A stretch of 64,000 nt of DNA, from NCBI RefSeq assembly GCF_021646545.1, contig NZ_JAKIRP010000002.1, positions 124,001-188,000 on the forward strand, in the 5' to 3' direction. Shown piece after piece: positions 55,528-64,000 of this stretch. Source of the DNA: Chitinophaga filiformis (GTDB lineage Bacteria > Bacteroidota > Bacteroidia > Chitinophagales > Chitinophagaceae). The translations under genes and the position numbers were made by a program. The notes below the pieces were generated by a model. It was not told the origin of the DNA and did not search any database. It saw only the letters and a list, made by a program, of their open reading frames with translations. How positions within the stretch are numbered: the stretch's first letter is position 1; each line of letters opens with the position of its first letter.

Positions 55528-56883
55528 ATGATGAACATGAGATTAAGTATATATCTTTTAGCCGGTATCTCCCTGCTGAGTACCTCCTGCAAAAAGTTCC
55601 TCGATGTGCAGCCCGAGCAGCAGGTGGACGATGCAGCGGCTATTACCAACCTGGCAAGCGCAGAAACTGCAGTAAATGGTCTTTATAACCTCTTGGGGAA
55701 TGATAGTTATTACGGCTCCAATTTTCAGGCATTATCTTACCTGTCGGGTGGGGATATCCAGTGGACAGGTTCGCAATCCGCGCCGGCACAGATAGCCAAC
55801 CGTCAGATAACGGCCGATAATGGCAACGTGGCCTCTTCCTGGGCAGCGATTTACCGGACGATCCTTTCTGCGAACTACATTATTGATGTTATTCCAAAAC
55901 TCTCTGATCCGCTGTTTACACAGGTAAAGAAAGATCAGCTGACAGGAGAGGCGTATTTTATCAGGGCATTATCTTATTTCGATCTGGCCAGGGGCTGGGG
56001 AGGCGTACAGCTCATACTGACACCTACGCGTCTGCCGGGCGATCATGCCGGCATTAAAAGAAGCAGCCTGGATGAGACATATCAGCAGGTGCTCAGTGAC
56101 CTGAATAAAGCGGCAGCGCTGCTGCCATTGACCACCAACAGGAACAGGGCTACCCGTAAAACAGCATGGGCGCTGAAAGCCCGGTATTTCCTTTATCAGC
56201 AGCAATGGGATTCTGCCGATGTGTATGCCACCAGGGTTATTGACGATGCAGCTAATTACCGGCTGTTAAAACCTTATAATGCCTTCTTTGCGAACAATGC
56301 GGTAGCGACCGCAGAATCGGTGCTGGAGATTGGTTATAGCGTATCTTTCAAAAACGGGCATTATAACTGGTGGCTGCCACCTGCTCTGGGCGGCAGAAGA
56401 GAGTGGGCGCCCAATGCGCAGCTGGTGGCGCTGCTGAATGACCCCGCCGTGGGTGGTAACAGAAGTGCCCTGATAGGCCAGACCGCTCCCCCGGGAAATC
56501 TCTGGTATGGTAAACTGTACTATCGCACGCCCACCGGTACCGATCCTGCCTACCTGATAAGGATAGCAGAACTGTACCTGATACGGGCAGAAGCACGGGC
56601 GAAAAACGGGCAGCTGACAGAAGCCCTGCTGGACCTGAATGCCATCCGCGACCGTGCCGGTATTGCTCCCGGTACAGCCGATACAAAAGAGGCGATCATG
56701 CTGGCGATAGAGCATGAAAGAAGGCTGGAATTTGCTTTCGAAGGCGACCGTTGGTTTGACCTGGTGCGTACAGGTAGGGTAGCGGCAGTATTGGGTGTAA
56801 CTGACAAAAACCGTTATGTGTTCCCGATACCGGCAGATGAACTGCTGGCGGATGAAGATCTGGACCCTAATCCTGGCTATTAG
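55528..56883 (+). CDS. RagB/SusD-type surface lipoprotein
   Basis: 451 aa. Lipobox LLSTSC (C21), then KKFLDVQPEQQVDD. SusD-like helical body with AETAVNGLYNLLG near the start and the usual RagB end (EHERRLEFAFEGDRWFDLVRTG, YVFPIPADELLADEDLDPNPGY). It partners the SusC-type receptor whose stop codon is 1 bp upstream. An ATG three codons in is a possible alternative start. Confidence 0.96.
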   Translation: MMNMRLSIYLLAGISLLSTSCKKFLDVQPEQQVDDAAAITNLASAETAVNGLYNLLGNDSYYGSNFQALSYLSGGDIQWTGSQSAPAQIANRQITADNGNVASSWAAIYRTILSANYIIDVIPKLSDPLFTQVKKDQLTGEAYFIRALSYFDLARGWGGVQLILTPTRLPGDHAGIKRSSLDETYQQVLSDLNKAAALLPLTTNRNRATRKTAWALKARYFLYQQQWDSADVYATRVIDDAANYRLLKPYNAFFANNAVATAESVLEIGYSVSFKNGHYNWWLPPALGGRREWAPNAQLVALLNDPAVGGNRSALIGQTAPPGNLWYGKLYYRTPTGTDPAYLIRIAELYLIRAEARAKNGQLTEALLDLNAIRDRAGIAPGTADTKEAIMLAIEHERRLEFAFEGDRWFDLVRTGRVAAVLGVTDKNRYVFPIPADELLADEDLDPNPGY

Positions 56884-56972
56884 GAACCATATATGCAATG
56901 ATAACATGAGTGATGGCCCCAAGAGACTATCAACAGAAAAAACACGATTATAAACCCCTTAAATACGATCCG

Positions 56973-57956
56973 ATGAAACGGCTGATCATGCCTTTTTTCT
57001 CCGCCGGCTGCCTGTTCTTAGCTGCCGGCGCTGCCGCACAGCAAAAAACAGCTGCTACTGCACAATCATCCAACGTAGCCAGTGCCGGCGTAACACAATC
57101 CTCGAATACGGTGCAGGCTGACGCCGTTATTGGCCCTCAGAAAGGAGCCCTGATCATCGTTGGCGGCGGCAAAGTGGGGCCGGAAATATGGGCACGCTTT
57201 ATTGAGCTGGCCGGCGGACCTAATGCCAATATTGTAGTGATCCCTACTGCTGGTGAAGACTCAGCGCTTGCCACCGGCAAATCATTTGAAAAGGAACTGC
57301 TGCAGGACCTCGGTGTAGCCCAGGTAACAGTGCTGCACACACGCGACCTGAAAGTAGCCAACACGGAAAGTTTTGTAGCGCCATTAAAAAAAGCGACGGG
57401 CATCTGGTTTCCCGGCGGCCGTCAGTGGAAGATTGCAGACGCTTACCTGCATACACTGGCAGAGAAGGAGATCAAAGCCGTACTCACCCGCGGAGGAGTA
57501 ATAGGCGGTACTTCTGCGGGAGCTACCATCCAGGGTTCATTCCTGCTGAGAGGCGATACTAAAGGGAACGGCATCCTGGAAGGCGATCATGTACAGGGGC
57601 TTGATCTGATACATCATACAGCTATCGACCAGCACATCCTTCGTCGTAACCGGCAGTTTGACCTGGTAGGTGTTATAAAGGCGCATCCCGACCTGCTAGG
57701 TATCGGTATTGATGAAAGTACGGCTATCGTGGTGCAGAAAGATACATTTGAAGTGGTCGGAAACTCCTATGTGGCTATTTACGACATAGCCCACATCAAC
57801 GAAAAACAGAAAAGTCCTACAGGCGAATACAGCACCGATGGGCCTTTTTATTTCCTGGGCAGGGGACAGCGATTCGATCTCCAGCAACGGAAAGTGATCA
57901 CTACTGCTAACCGTTCTGCGGCCGTCAATGCCCCCAGGCTGAGCAACGATCATTAG
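56973..57956 (+). CDS. S51-family peptidase, cyanophycinase-like, secreted
   Basis: 327 aa from the ATG at 56973; an open frame from a GTG at 56910 would hide the signal peptide and is rejected as start. Signal peptide about 1-23 (ends AAAQQ), a short Ala/Gln/Ser-rich spacer, then the S51 fold: GALIIVGGGKVGPEIWARF, VIPTAGEDS, GIWFPGGRQWKIADA and the nucleophile elbow GGTSAGA with S181. The later HHTAIDQHILRRNR and GIGIDESTAIVV segments are typical of cyanophycinases, which are exopeptidases acting on beta-Asp-Arg chains; relatives act on other isopeptides. It lies 89 bp after susD, so it probably processes the ligand imported by the SusC/D pair. Exact substrate uncertain. Confidence 0.88.
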   Translation: MKRLIMPFFSAGCLFLAAGAAAQQKTAATAQSSNVASAGVTQSSNTVQADAVIGPQKGALIIVGGGKVGPEIWARFIELAGGPNANIVVIPTAGEDSALATGKSFEKELLQDLGVAQVTVLHTRDLKVANTESFVAPLKKATGIWFPGGRQWKIADAYLHTLAEKEIKAVLTRGGVIGGTSAGATIQGSFLLRGDTKGNGILEGDHVQGLDLIHHTAIDQHILRRNRQFDLVGVIKAHPDLLGIGIDESTAIVVQKDTFEVVGNSYVAIYDIAHINEKQKSPTGEYSTDGPFYFLGRGQRFDLQQRKVITTANRSAAVNAPRLSNDH

Positions 57957-57981
57957 ATTCCCTGTTGCGCTACAGATAAAT

Positions 57982-58024
57982 AAAAAAGCCGTTCCTGAAA
58001 AATATCTGGAACGGTTTTTTTTTG
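57982..58024 (+). terminator. Intrinsic terminator after the cyanophycinase-like gene
   Basis: CCGTTCC and GGAACGG pair around a 12-nt loop, with A-rich sequence before and nine or more T after. It separates the SusC/SusD/S51 unit from the hydrolase gene downstream. Confidence 0.88.
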
Positions 58025-58086
58025 TTAAAATATAGCAATAATATTACGTCATCCTAACCCGGCAAGCATCCACAAAAAACTAGACT

Positions 58087-58815
58087 ATGAAACTCTGCGT
58101 AGCACAGGCAAAAGCGGTAAAAGGCGACATCCGGAGCAATATAGACAACCACAAAAAGATCATTGATCTGGCTATTTCCCACGGTGCAGACACTATCATC
58201 TTCCCGGAATTGTCCATAACAGGTTATGAGCCTACACTGGCCAAAGATCTGGCAATCTGTATCGATGATGAAAGCCTGAACGATTTCCAACACATCAGCG
58301 ATGCCAGGCAGGTAACCATCGGGATCGGCGCTCCTCTGAAAGCGGATACAGGTATCACGATAAGTATGGTGTTGTTTCAGCCAGATAAAGACAGGCATGT
58401 CTATGCGAAGAAGTACCTGCATGCAGATGAAGATCCTTACTTCGTTAGCGGACAAAGTACCATTAGCCTGTTAGGAGAAGAAAGCGATGTGGCTTTAGCT
58501 ATCTGTTATGAGCTCTCGGTGCCGGCACATGTAGAAGACGCGTATAAAAGCGGAGCAGCAGTGTATTTAGTTAGTGCGGTGAAATCGACAGGAGGGATTG
58601 ATAAAGCTATCGCGAGATTATCAGAAATAGGAGAGCAGTATGAGATGACGGTATTGTTGTCGAATGCAATAGGAGAGTCCGATGGATTTGAATGTGCCGG
58701 TAAGTCAGGTATATGGGATAATACTGGTACGCTTATCGAACAGTTAGATGCCAGCAGCGAAGGTATTCTGGTGTTTGATACGAAGACGCGTAGTGTCGTT
58801 GCAGCTACTTTGTAA
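58087..58815 (+). CDS. Carbon-nitrogen hydrolase (nitrilase superfamily)
   Basis: 242 aa, cytoplasmic. The catalytic triad of the superfamily is visible: E41 in FPELSITGY, K108 in YAKKYLHADE and C140 in LAICYEL. Members hydrolyse C-N bonds of amides or N-carbamoyl compounds. The length and the DEDPYF insert after the Lys resemble stand-alone bacterial amidases rather than true nitrilases. It follows the SusC/SusD/S51 unit but a terminator lies between, so shared function (breaking down an imported amide or peptide) is only suggested. Confidence 0.9.
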   Translation: MKLCVAQAKAVKGDIRSNIDNHKKIIDLAISHGADTIIFPELSITGYEPTLAKDLAICIDDESLNDFQHISDARQVTIGIGAPLKADTGITISMVLFQPDKDRHVYAKKYLHADEDPYFVSGQSTISLLGEESDVALAICYELSVPAHVEDAYKSGAAVYLVSAVKSTGGIDKAIARLSEIGEQYEMTVLLSNAIGESDGFECAGKSGIWDNTGTLIEQLDASSEGILVFDTKTRSVVAATL

Positions 58816-58859
58816 TAAACATAAGTGTACCAGGAATTGTAAAGACGTGCTCTGTTATT

Positions 58860-58950
58860 CGGAAATGAGCATAAAGAATACTTTGAACTGACATATGCAG
58901 TTACCCGGAAATAAGCGTAAAGAACACTTAAATTAACATACGCAGCGTTA
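58860..58950 (+). repeat. Degenerate 46-bp tandem duplication
   Basis: Units 58860-58904 and 58906-58950 share CGGAAATnAGCnTAAAGAAnACTT and ACATAnGCAG with scattered changes and one small gap. Intergenic; no gene seen. Confidence 0.6.
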
Positions 58951-58991
58951 TTGCAGTCACCCTGTAAGAACAAAACCCAATGTCATCAAAA

Positions 58992-59024
58992 CAAAAAGAG
59001 CGCCCCTGAACACAGAGACGCCCT
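58992..59024 (-). terminator. Intrinsic terminator for the OmpA gene
   Basis: On the minus strand GGCGTCTCTG pairs with CAGGGGCGCT (three G-U wobbles) around TGTT, followed by CTTTTTG, about 30 bp after the stop codon. Confidence 0.7.
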
Positions 59025-59053
59025 TACTTGCTATAATGAAATGGATGATGATC

Positions 59054-59911
59054 TTATTTCTTTTCCAGCAGTTTGAAGAACTGGTCAAGCTGCGGCAGTA
59101 TCACGATACGTGTACGGCGGTTAGCAGCCCTTCCTTCAGGAGTATCGTTGGTAGCAACAGGAAGATATTCACCTCTACCCGCGGCGGTGATATGGGCAGG
59201 AGGAATACCATAGTCATTCTGTAACACCCTTGTCACGGCGGTAGCTCTCTTCACACTCAGATCCCAGTTGTCAAGTAATACACCTCTCTTGAATGGATTG
59301 GTATCTGTGTGACCTTCCACCATAAACTCAATATCGGGCTGATTCAGTAATACTTTCGCTACTTTTCCGAGTACTTCTTTCGCCCTTGCAGTGATATCGT
59401 AACTACCGCTTTCAAACAGCAGTTTGTCGGATATATCGATATACACTACACCTTTTTCTACTTTGATGTTAATGTCTTTATCATCCAGGTTGCCAATAGC
59501 GCCTTTCAGGTTCATTACAAGTGCCATGTTCAGAGAGTCTTTACGCGCAATGGCGGATTGCAGGTCCTGTATATAAGCATCTTTAGCGCCTATATTATCG
59601 AGTGATTTTTTGATGCTTTCTGCCTGTGAATTGCTGATAACAGACAGATCTTTCAGCTGGTTCAGTAACGTGTTATTATTCTGTTTTAAGCCTTCTAATC
59701 TTTCTTCATTCAGGTTTCTGCTACGCTCAAACGCAGAAGCAGTATCGCGCAGGCTACGCTGGCAATCATCCAGTTTGCTTTGCAGGCTTGCATATTTGCC
59801 AGCCAGATCGGCATATTTGGCTTCAGAAGCCTTGAACTTTTTCGTACTGACGCAGGAGAATAATAAGACAGGACATGATAATGCTAATAAGAATATGACT
59901 CTTCGTTTCAT
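59054..59911 (-). CDS. OmpA-family lipoprotein with coiled-coil N-terminus
   Basis: 285 aa from the ATG at 59911 (MKRRVIFLLALSC); the frame stays open to 60034 but that extension would bury the signal peptide. Lipobox VLLFSC, then a long coiled-coil-like segment (about 25-135; SKLDDCQRSLRDTASAFERS, LEGLKQNNNTLLNQLKDL). The OmpA-like peptidoglycan-binding domain (about 155-275) shows LLFESGSYDITARAKEVL, VEGHTDTNPF and GRAANRRTRIVILP. It probably ties the outer membrane to the cell wall. Divergent from the GH29 gene, with 263 bp between. Confidence 0.92.
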   Translation of the reverse strand: MKRRVIFLLALSCPVLLFSCVSTKKFKASEAKYADLAGKYASLQSKLDDCQRSLRDTASAFERSRNLNEERLEGLKQNNNTLLNQLKDLSVISNSQAESIKKSLDNIGAKDAYIQDLQSAIARKDSLNMALVMNLKGAIGNLDDKDINIKVEKGVVYIDISDKLLFESGSYDITARAKEVLGKVAKVLLNQPDIEFMVEGHTDTNPFKRGVLLDNWDLSVKRATAVTRVLQNDYGIPPAHITAAGRGEYLPVATNDTPEGRAANRRTRIVILPQLDQFFKLLEKK

Positions 59912-60174
59912 ACAAATTGTATTTGTTTTTAATGACTCTAACTGTTGTTCCTTGTAACCCGCATAAATCCAACACCATGCCACATTTTGATACGTACTCA
60001 TGCTTATTCCTGTTAAATTGTTAAAATGTATCAACTAATGAGAAATTCGCAATTCGTTATATTGTATTACCATACAGGGAATGCATAGGATGATTGTTAT
60101 ATTTTAGTAGCAGTAGAAATAGATTATCCACGAACATCAGGTTCTCAAAATCCAAAATCGCATCAAAGTTCACT

Positions 60175-61578
60175 ATGAAGAAGACATTCTGTTTACGTCT
60201 CTTACTGGGCATCCAACTATTAATGCCTGTCATGTTACAAGCGCAGGTGAAATCTGCCGCTACGCCGCTCGCTACCTTGCAACAGCAATTCGTTGATCTG
60301 CGTTTCGGTATGTTTATCCATTTTAACATCCCTACTTTCGCTAACCAGGATTGGCCTGATCCCGAAGCGCCGGTATCACTTTTCAATCCGACAAAACTGG
60401 ACTGTACCCAGTGGGCCGCTACCGCCAAAGCAGCCAATATGAGCTACGGCTGTCTTACTACCAAACATCACAGCGGTTTCTGTATCTGGGATACAAAGAC
60501 CACTGACTATAACGTGATGAACAGTCCTTATAAAAAAGATGTGGTAAGAGAATACGTAAACGCCTTCCGCGCCAAAGGGCTGAAGGTAATGTTGTACTAC
60601 TCTATACTGGATACGCATCATAAACTGCGTCCACACGATATTACACGTAAGCATGTGGAGATGGTGAAAGCACAGCTTACAGAACTGCTGACCAACTATG
60701 GAGATATCACTGCGCTGATCATCGACGGATGGGATGCACCGTGGTCCAGGATCTCTTATGATGAAATCCCTTTTGAAGAGATTTACCGCCTCATTAAGAG
60801 CCTGCAGCCTAATTGCCTGGTGATGGACCTCAACGCGGCAAAATATCCGACAGAGGCTTTATTTTATACGGATATCAAGTCTTACGAACAGGGAGCAGGA
60901 CAGCATATCTCCAAAGAGGCGAACAGATTGCCTGCGTTATCCTGTCTGCCGATCAACAGCGCCTGGTTCTGGAAATCAAATTTCCCTACCACACCTGTGA
61001 AAGATCCGGTGAAACTCGTGGACGATATCCTGGTACCGCTGAATAAAGCCTGGTGTAACTTTATCCTTAACGTAGCGCCTAACCGTGAGGGACTGATCGA
61101 TCCTAACGCTGTGAAGGCACTGGAAGAAGTGGGTAAACGCTGGAAGAATACAGGTGCTATGCCTGCGCTGCCACCTGCTATTGCGCCAATTATCTCTTCT
61201 AATATCGCTAAGTTCCAGCGCAGTAATTCCAGCTGGAGTGACGACATGAACATCATGGACTTCGCGAACGACGACCGTTTTACCAGCAGCTGGCAGTCTA
61301 ACGCTACGGTGAAACAACCATGGTATGAAATAGATTTTGATAAAGCACAGCGCTTTAATATGATCAGTATTGTGGAAGATGGCAGCAATATCAAAAAATA
61401 CCATCTTGAATATGAAGATAACGGTACCTGGAAACCTTTAGCCAAAGGTGAAGCAGAAGGCCGCGTAAAAATACACCGCTTCGACAGCGTATGGGGTGGA
61501 CGTGTGCGTATCGTGATCGACGAGTTCAGTGCGCCTCCTGCTATTGCAGAATTTGGGGTGTATAACGAAAGAAGATAG
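60175..61578 (+). CDS. GH29 alpha-L-fucosidase-like enzyme with C-terminal discoidin-like domain
   Basis: 467 aa from the ATG at 60175, which gives a signal peptide (MKKTFCLRLLLG, ending LQAQ); the frame is open further upstream to 60094 but without signal character. The GH29 barrel (about 35-330) shows DLRFGMFIHFNIPTF, LTTKHHSGFCIWDTKTTDY, a nucleophile-type IDGWDAPW (D184) and NFILNVAPNREGLID. Residues about 350-467 resemble an F5/8 type C (discoidin) carbohydrate-binding domain (NDDRFTSSWQ, then VRIVIDEFSAPPAIAEFGVY). GH29 enzymes release terminal alpha-L-fucose by a retaining mechanism. It ends with a terminator and stands alone. Some relatives act on other substrates, so activity is inferred. 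Confidence 0.9.
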   Translation: MKKTFCLRLLLGIQLLMPVMLQAQVKSAATPLATLQQQFVDLRFGMFIHFNIPTFANQDWPDPEAPVSLFNPTKLDCTQWAATAKAANMSYGCLTTKHHSGFCIWDTKTTDYNVMNSPYKKDVVREYVNAFRAKGLKVMLYYSILDTHHKLRPHDITRKHVEMVKAQLTELLTNYGDITALIIDGWDAPWSRISYDEIPFEEIYRLIKSLQPNCLVMDLNAAKYPTEALFYTDIKSYEQGAGQHISKEANRLPALSCLPINSAWFWKSNFPTTPVKDPVKLVDDILVPLNKAWCNFILNVAPNREGLIDPNAVKALEEVGKRWKNTGAMPALPPAIAPIISSNIAKFQRSNSSWSDDMNIMDFANDDRFTSSWQSNATVKQPWYEIDFDKAQRFNMISIVEDGSNIKKYHLEYEDNGTWKPLAKGEAEGRVKIHRFDSVWGGRVRIVIDEFSAPPAIAEFGVYNERR

Positions 61579-61615
61579 TGGTGTAGAATAGTATAAAGAG
61601 GTTATATCGTTTAGT

Positions 61616-61656
61616 AAAAATGCCTCCAAAGGTCAAGCACTTTTGGAGGCATTTTC
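61616..61656 (+). terminator. Intrinsic terminator after the GH29 gene
   Basis: ATGCCTCCAAA (61620-61630) pairs with TTTTGGAGGCAT (61641-61652) around a 10-nt loop, followed by TTTC. It lies about 40 bp after the stop codon. Confidence 0.85.
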
Positions 61657-62030
61657 ATTTAAATGCTATAACCTTTTGTATTCGGCCAACCTTATGAAGA
61701 CGGCTTTTGTTTAAGACACATCAGGACTTTCATTCGTTTTGGGGGTCCTTTCTTTTCGTCCAGGAATGGTATAATCTCCCTGATCCCACTCCTTTATTAA
61801 AAATTCCGGCTACCCGAGAATACAGGCTCAACTATTGTAACGTAGCAGAATGCCTCTGCAACGCTTTTTCAAATAAAATATTTTGTTAATGTTGAAAAAA
61901 CACTAATATTTACACCAAATTTCGTATCCGGGAAAGTTTGTCAGCACGAAATACCTGTTGTTTACTGTTGTAATTGATCGTTGTTAACTGACCTCTCACC
62001 GTCAAACCTATACCTATTATTATCGGCCCT
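61657..62030 (+). promoter_or_regulatory. Intergenic region with a weak promoter candidate
   Basis: About 370 bp without a convincing gene. TTTG (61882-61885), an 18-nt spacer and TAATATTT (61904-61911) partly match the phylum promoter consensus (two mismatches in the -7 box). A 60-codon frame at 61707 lacks coding character. Confidence 0.3.
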
Positions 62031-64000
62031 ATGGTAAAACCTTACCTGAGAAACTGCTGTTACCGTTTCATTAGCCTCCTGACGCTATTTATTATTAGTC
62101 AAACTGTTACCGTGCATGCGGAGGACAGCGATCATGTTAAGGCCCCTTTACCGGCCGCCACTGTCCTGGCCACCAGTATGATGGAAAGCCGCAGTTTTCC
62201 GGATATTGACAAGCAGCTGGTGGCGGAAGCCCTGATAGCACCCGAAACCGGTCTGTTTACCGATGCCGGCTTGCAGCGTATGTTTGATGTGGACAGCAAT
62301 ACCCACGCATTTCGTGACATCGCCAGGGCTGAATTTGAGAAAATAGAGAAGAGTAACCGTTATACATCCTCAATCTCGCCAGACGACTTAAATGAGCTGC
62401 CTATGGGGCTTTTTAAGACCGTTGGCAATACTACCGTGACCATCGCGGTCAGCAACGCTATTTTCCATCCTACCTATGCCGAGCTTACCGTATATGCCAA
62501 AGTGCAGATACCACAGGAGCCGCGTGAGATCTTTTTTGGTCTGAAAGGCCTTAAACTATCGTACAAAGGCGGCATATTAGGCGATGCCAAACTGGTATTG
62601 CTGGGTGATGTGCCTATACGCCTGGGTGGTGGCACCGCAGCCCTGGTACTGAAGGGTGGTATGGATATGCAGACTGGTCAGGGGCTCGACCTGACTTATG
62701 TAACCATAGATTGTAACGGCTTTAAGGAACTGGGGCTTAGCGCCGATCTGGCGTTCCCACGCAGCATGCTGGTACCCTTAAATTCGAACGGCGAACGGAC
62801 TACAGACAGCTCGCAGGTAAAGGCATCATTCAATACCGTGGTGCGCGACTGGAACGACATACTCGTGAGTGTAGACCTGCCTGCATTTGAAATAACACCC
62901 CTCAAAGGCGTTGGGTTCCGTATAGGCAAAGCTGTATATGATGGCAGTGACCTGCGTAACTCGCCCGACGTTGTATATCCCGCAAATTATCAGCGCTACC
63001 TACCCGCAGATGATCCAAACTTATGGCGGGGAGTATATGTATCGAGCCTGGAAATAACCTTGCCGAAACAATTTGAACGGGCTAATCAGGCCGGCAAACG
63101 TGTTTCGTTTGGCGGCAAGAGCATGCTCATTGACAATAACGGTATCTCCGGCAACTTCTTTGGCAATAATATATTGAACGATGGCAGCGCTGCCGGCTGG
63201 CATTTTACCGTGGACCGTCTGGAGATAGACGTAGAGGCCAACCACCTTACGGGCGCAGCGTTTAATGGCATGTTGGGCCTGCCGATGGCTAAGGTGCCAC
63301 TGGGTTATTCTGCCGTCATTACCGCAGATAATGAATATATCCTGAAACTGAACACCATTGATACACTGGACTTTAGTGTATGGCGTGCAAAAGCCCAGTT
63401 GAACCCAAACTCATGGGTACAATTAAAATTGTCTAAGGGACACTTTGAGCCGGAAGCGATGCTAAATGGTAGCCTGATCCTGTCCTCGTCCCTGAAGGCG
63501 GGCGATAACGGCAAGCCTGTCGCTAAATTTAAAGGCATTGTGTTCCAGAACCTGCACCTGCAGACGAAAGCCCCTTATCTCACTGCCGATTACTTTGGAT
63601 ATAAGGATGAGAATACCGTTTGCAATTTCCCGGTGGCCATTAAAGAAATCTCCCTGGAAACCAAGGACAGTACTACGGCCAATCTCAATATTGAGCTCCG
63701 CTTTAACCTGATGGAAGGGAAATTTGGCGGTGATACCCGGCTGGCCCTGGTAGGGAAATTTGATAACAATAAAGGGTTACAGACCTGGAAATTTGAGAAA
63801 GTAAAGCTGGACTCTATTTCGCTGCGTGCGGAGCTGAGCGAGGCAATGTCGATATCCGGCCTGCTGAAAATATATGACGATGACGCTGTGTATGGAGATG
63901 CGATCAGTGGAGAGGTGAATGCCAGTTTCATGAAGGGGAAAATAAAGGTAAGGACCCGCGCTATGTTTGGTGCTAAGACATTCCGCTATTGGTACGTAGA
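62031..64000 (+). CDS. Start of a large secreted beta-rich protein of unknown function (3' truncated)
   Basis: At least 656 residues, open to the window end. The ATG at 62031 follows an in-frame stop at 61989 and gives a signal peptide (about 1-30, SLLTLFIISQTVTVHA). The mature part starts with an Asp/Ser/Ala-rich segment (LPAATVLATSMMESRSFPDID), then a long series of beta strands with recurring patterns such as LKLSYKGGILGDAKLVLLGD, LSADLAFPRSMLVP, VSVDLPAFEITPLKGVGFRI and VTIDCNGFKELG. No catalytic or sorting motif is visible in this part; any sorting domain would be beyond the window. I do not recognise the family. A very large surface or matrix protein is the likeliest guess. Confidence 0.8.
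   Translation, partial: MVKPYLRNCCYRFISLLTLFIISQTVTVHAEDSDHVKAPLPAATVLATSMMESRSFPDIDKQLVAEALIAPETGLFTDAGLQRMFDVDSNTHAFRDIARAEFEKIEKSNRYTSSISPDDLNELPMGLFKTVGNTTVTIAVSNAIFHPTYAELTVYAKVQIPQEPREIFFGLKGLKLSYKGGILGDAKLVLLGDVPIRLGGGTAALVLKGGMDMQTGQGLDLTYVTIDCNGFKELGLSADLAFPRSMLVPLNSNGERTTDSSQVKASFNTVVRDWNDILVSVDLPAFEITPLKGVGFRIGKAVYDGSDLRNSPDVVYPANYQRYLPADDPNLWRGVYVSSLEITLPKQFERANQAGKRVSFGGKSMLIDNNGISGNFFGNNILNDGSAAGWHFTVDRLEIDVEANHLTGAAFNGMLGLPMAKVPLGYSAVITADNEYILKLNTIDTLDFSVWRAKAQLNPNSWVQLKLSKGHFEPEAMLNGSLILSSSLKAGDNGKPVAKFKGIVFQNLHLQTKAPYLTADYFGYKDENTVCNFPVAIKEISLETKDSTTANLNIELRFNLMEGKFGGDTRLALVGKFDNNKGLQTWKFEKVKLDSISLRAELSEAMSISGLLKIYDDDAVYGDAISGEVNASFMKGKIKVRTRAMFGAKTFRYWYV

Noticed and set aside
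59911..60034. N-terminal extension of the OmpA lipoprotein
   Set aside because: It would place 41 residues before a clear lipoprotein signal peptide; the ATG at 59911 is preferred.
61707..61889. 60-codon frame upstream of the last gene
   Set aside because: No start context, no coding character and no family.

Overview
The window looks like a chromosomal segment of a chitinolytic member of the Bacteroidota, most likely Chitinophaga or a close relative. Supporting this are multi-domain GH18 chitinases, type IX secretion (T9SS) type A and type B C-terminal sorting domains, PorP/SprF proteins, SusC/SusD pairs, FecR-type anti-sigma factors with ECF sigma factors, and promoters of the TTTG/TAnnTTTG type. 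I saw no tRNA, rRNA, CRISPR array, transposase or phage structural gene.

Layout. (1) 3-10690: a block of secreted depolymerases: a 5'-truncated double-GH18 chitinase, a divergent GH18-like protein, a GH18-CBM6 chitinase, a GH16-CBM6 glucanase and a metzincin-type protease. Four of the five end in T9SS type A sorting domains. Two carry beta/gamma-crystallin domains. The block closes with a strong terminator at 10718-10780. (2) 10983-12787: an ECF sigma factor and a FecR anti-sigma factor. (3) 13084-38201: an unbroken run of co-oriented genes with gaps of 6-75 bp: SusC, SusD, a zinc metallohydrolase lipoprotein, a DUF4302 lipoprotein, two giant T9SS type B proteins (2978 and 1391 aa), PorP/SprF, an OmpA/PD40/TPR protein, a second PorP/SprF and a collagen-like lipoprotein. 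It reads as a nutrient-uptake locus joined to a surface-adhesin export module. (4) 38311-41776: an ECF sigma factor and an outer-membrane beta-barrel receptor. (5) 41810-44572: an AT-rich, minus-strand pair of overlapping ATPase genes behind a striking double-dyad promoter. (6) 44592-47510, minus strand: an ECF sigma factor coupled to a one-TM protein with a barrel-like C-terminus, and upstream of it a His/Asp/Pro repeat lipoprotein. (7) 47927-52494: a TIGR03118-like lipoprotein, then an AT-rich patch of small unknown genes with a decayed gene copy, a long inverted repeat and a stand-alone LytTR regulator. (8) 52713-58815: a second SusC/SusD pair with an S51 cyanophycinase-like peptidase and a carbon-nitrogen hydrolase, suggesting uptake and processing of a peptide or amide. 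(9) 59054-64000: an OmpA lipoprotein (minus), a GH29 fucosidase-like enzyme, and the start of a large unknown secreted protein cut by the window end.

Working together, regions 1-3 and 8-9 suggest a polymer-degrading lifestyle: T9SS delivers enzymes and adhesins to the surface, SusC/D pairs import the products, and sigma/anti-sigma pairs report substrate availability. The least explained parts are the ATPase pair with its operator-like promoter (41810-44572) and the small-gene patch at 49085-51904.
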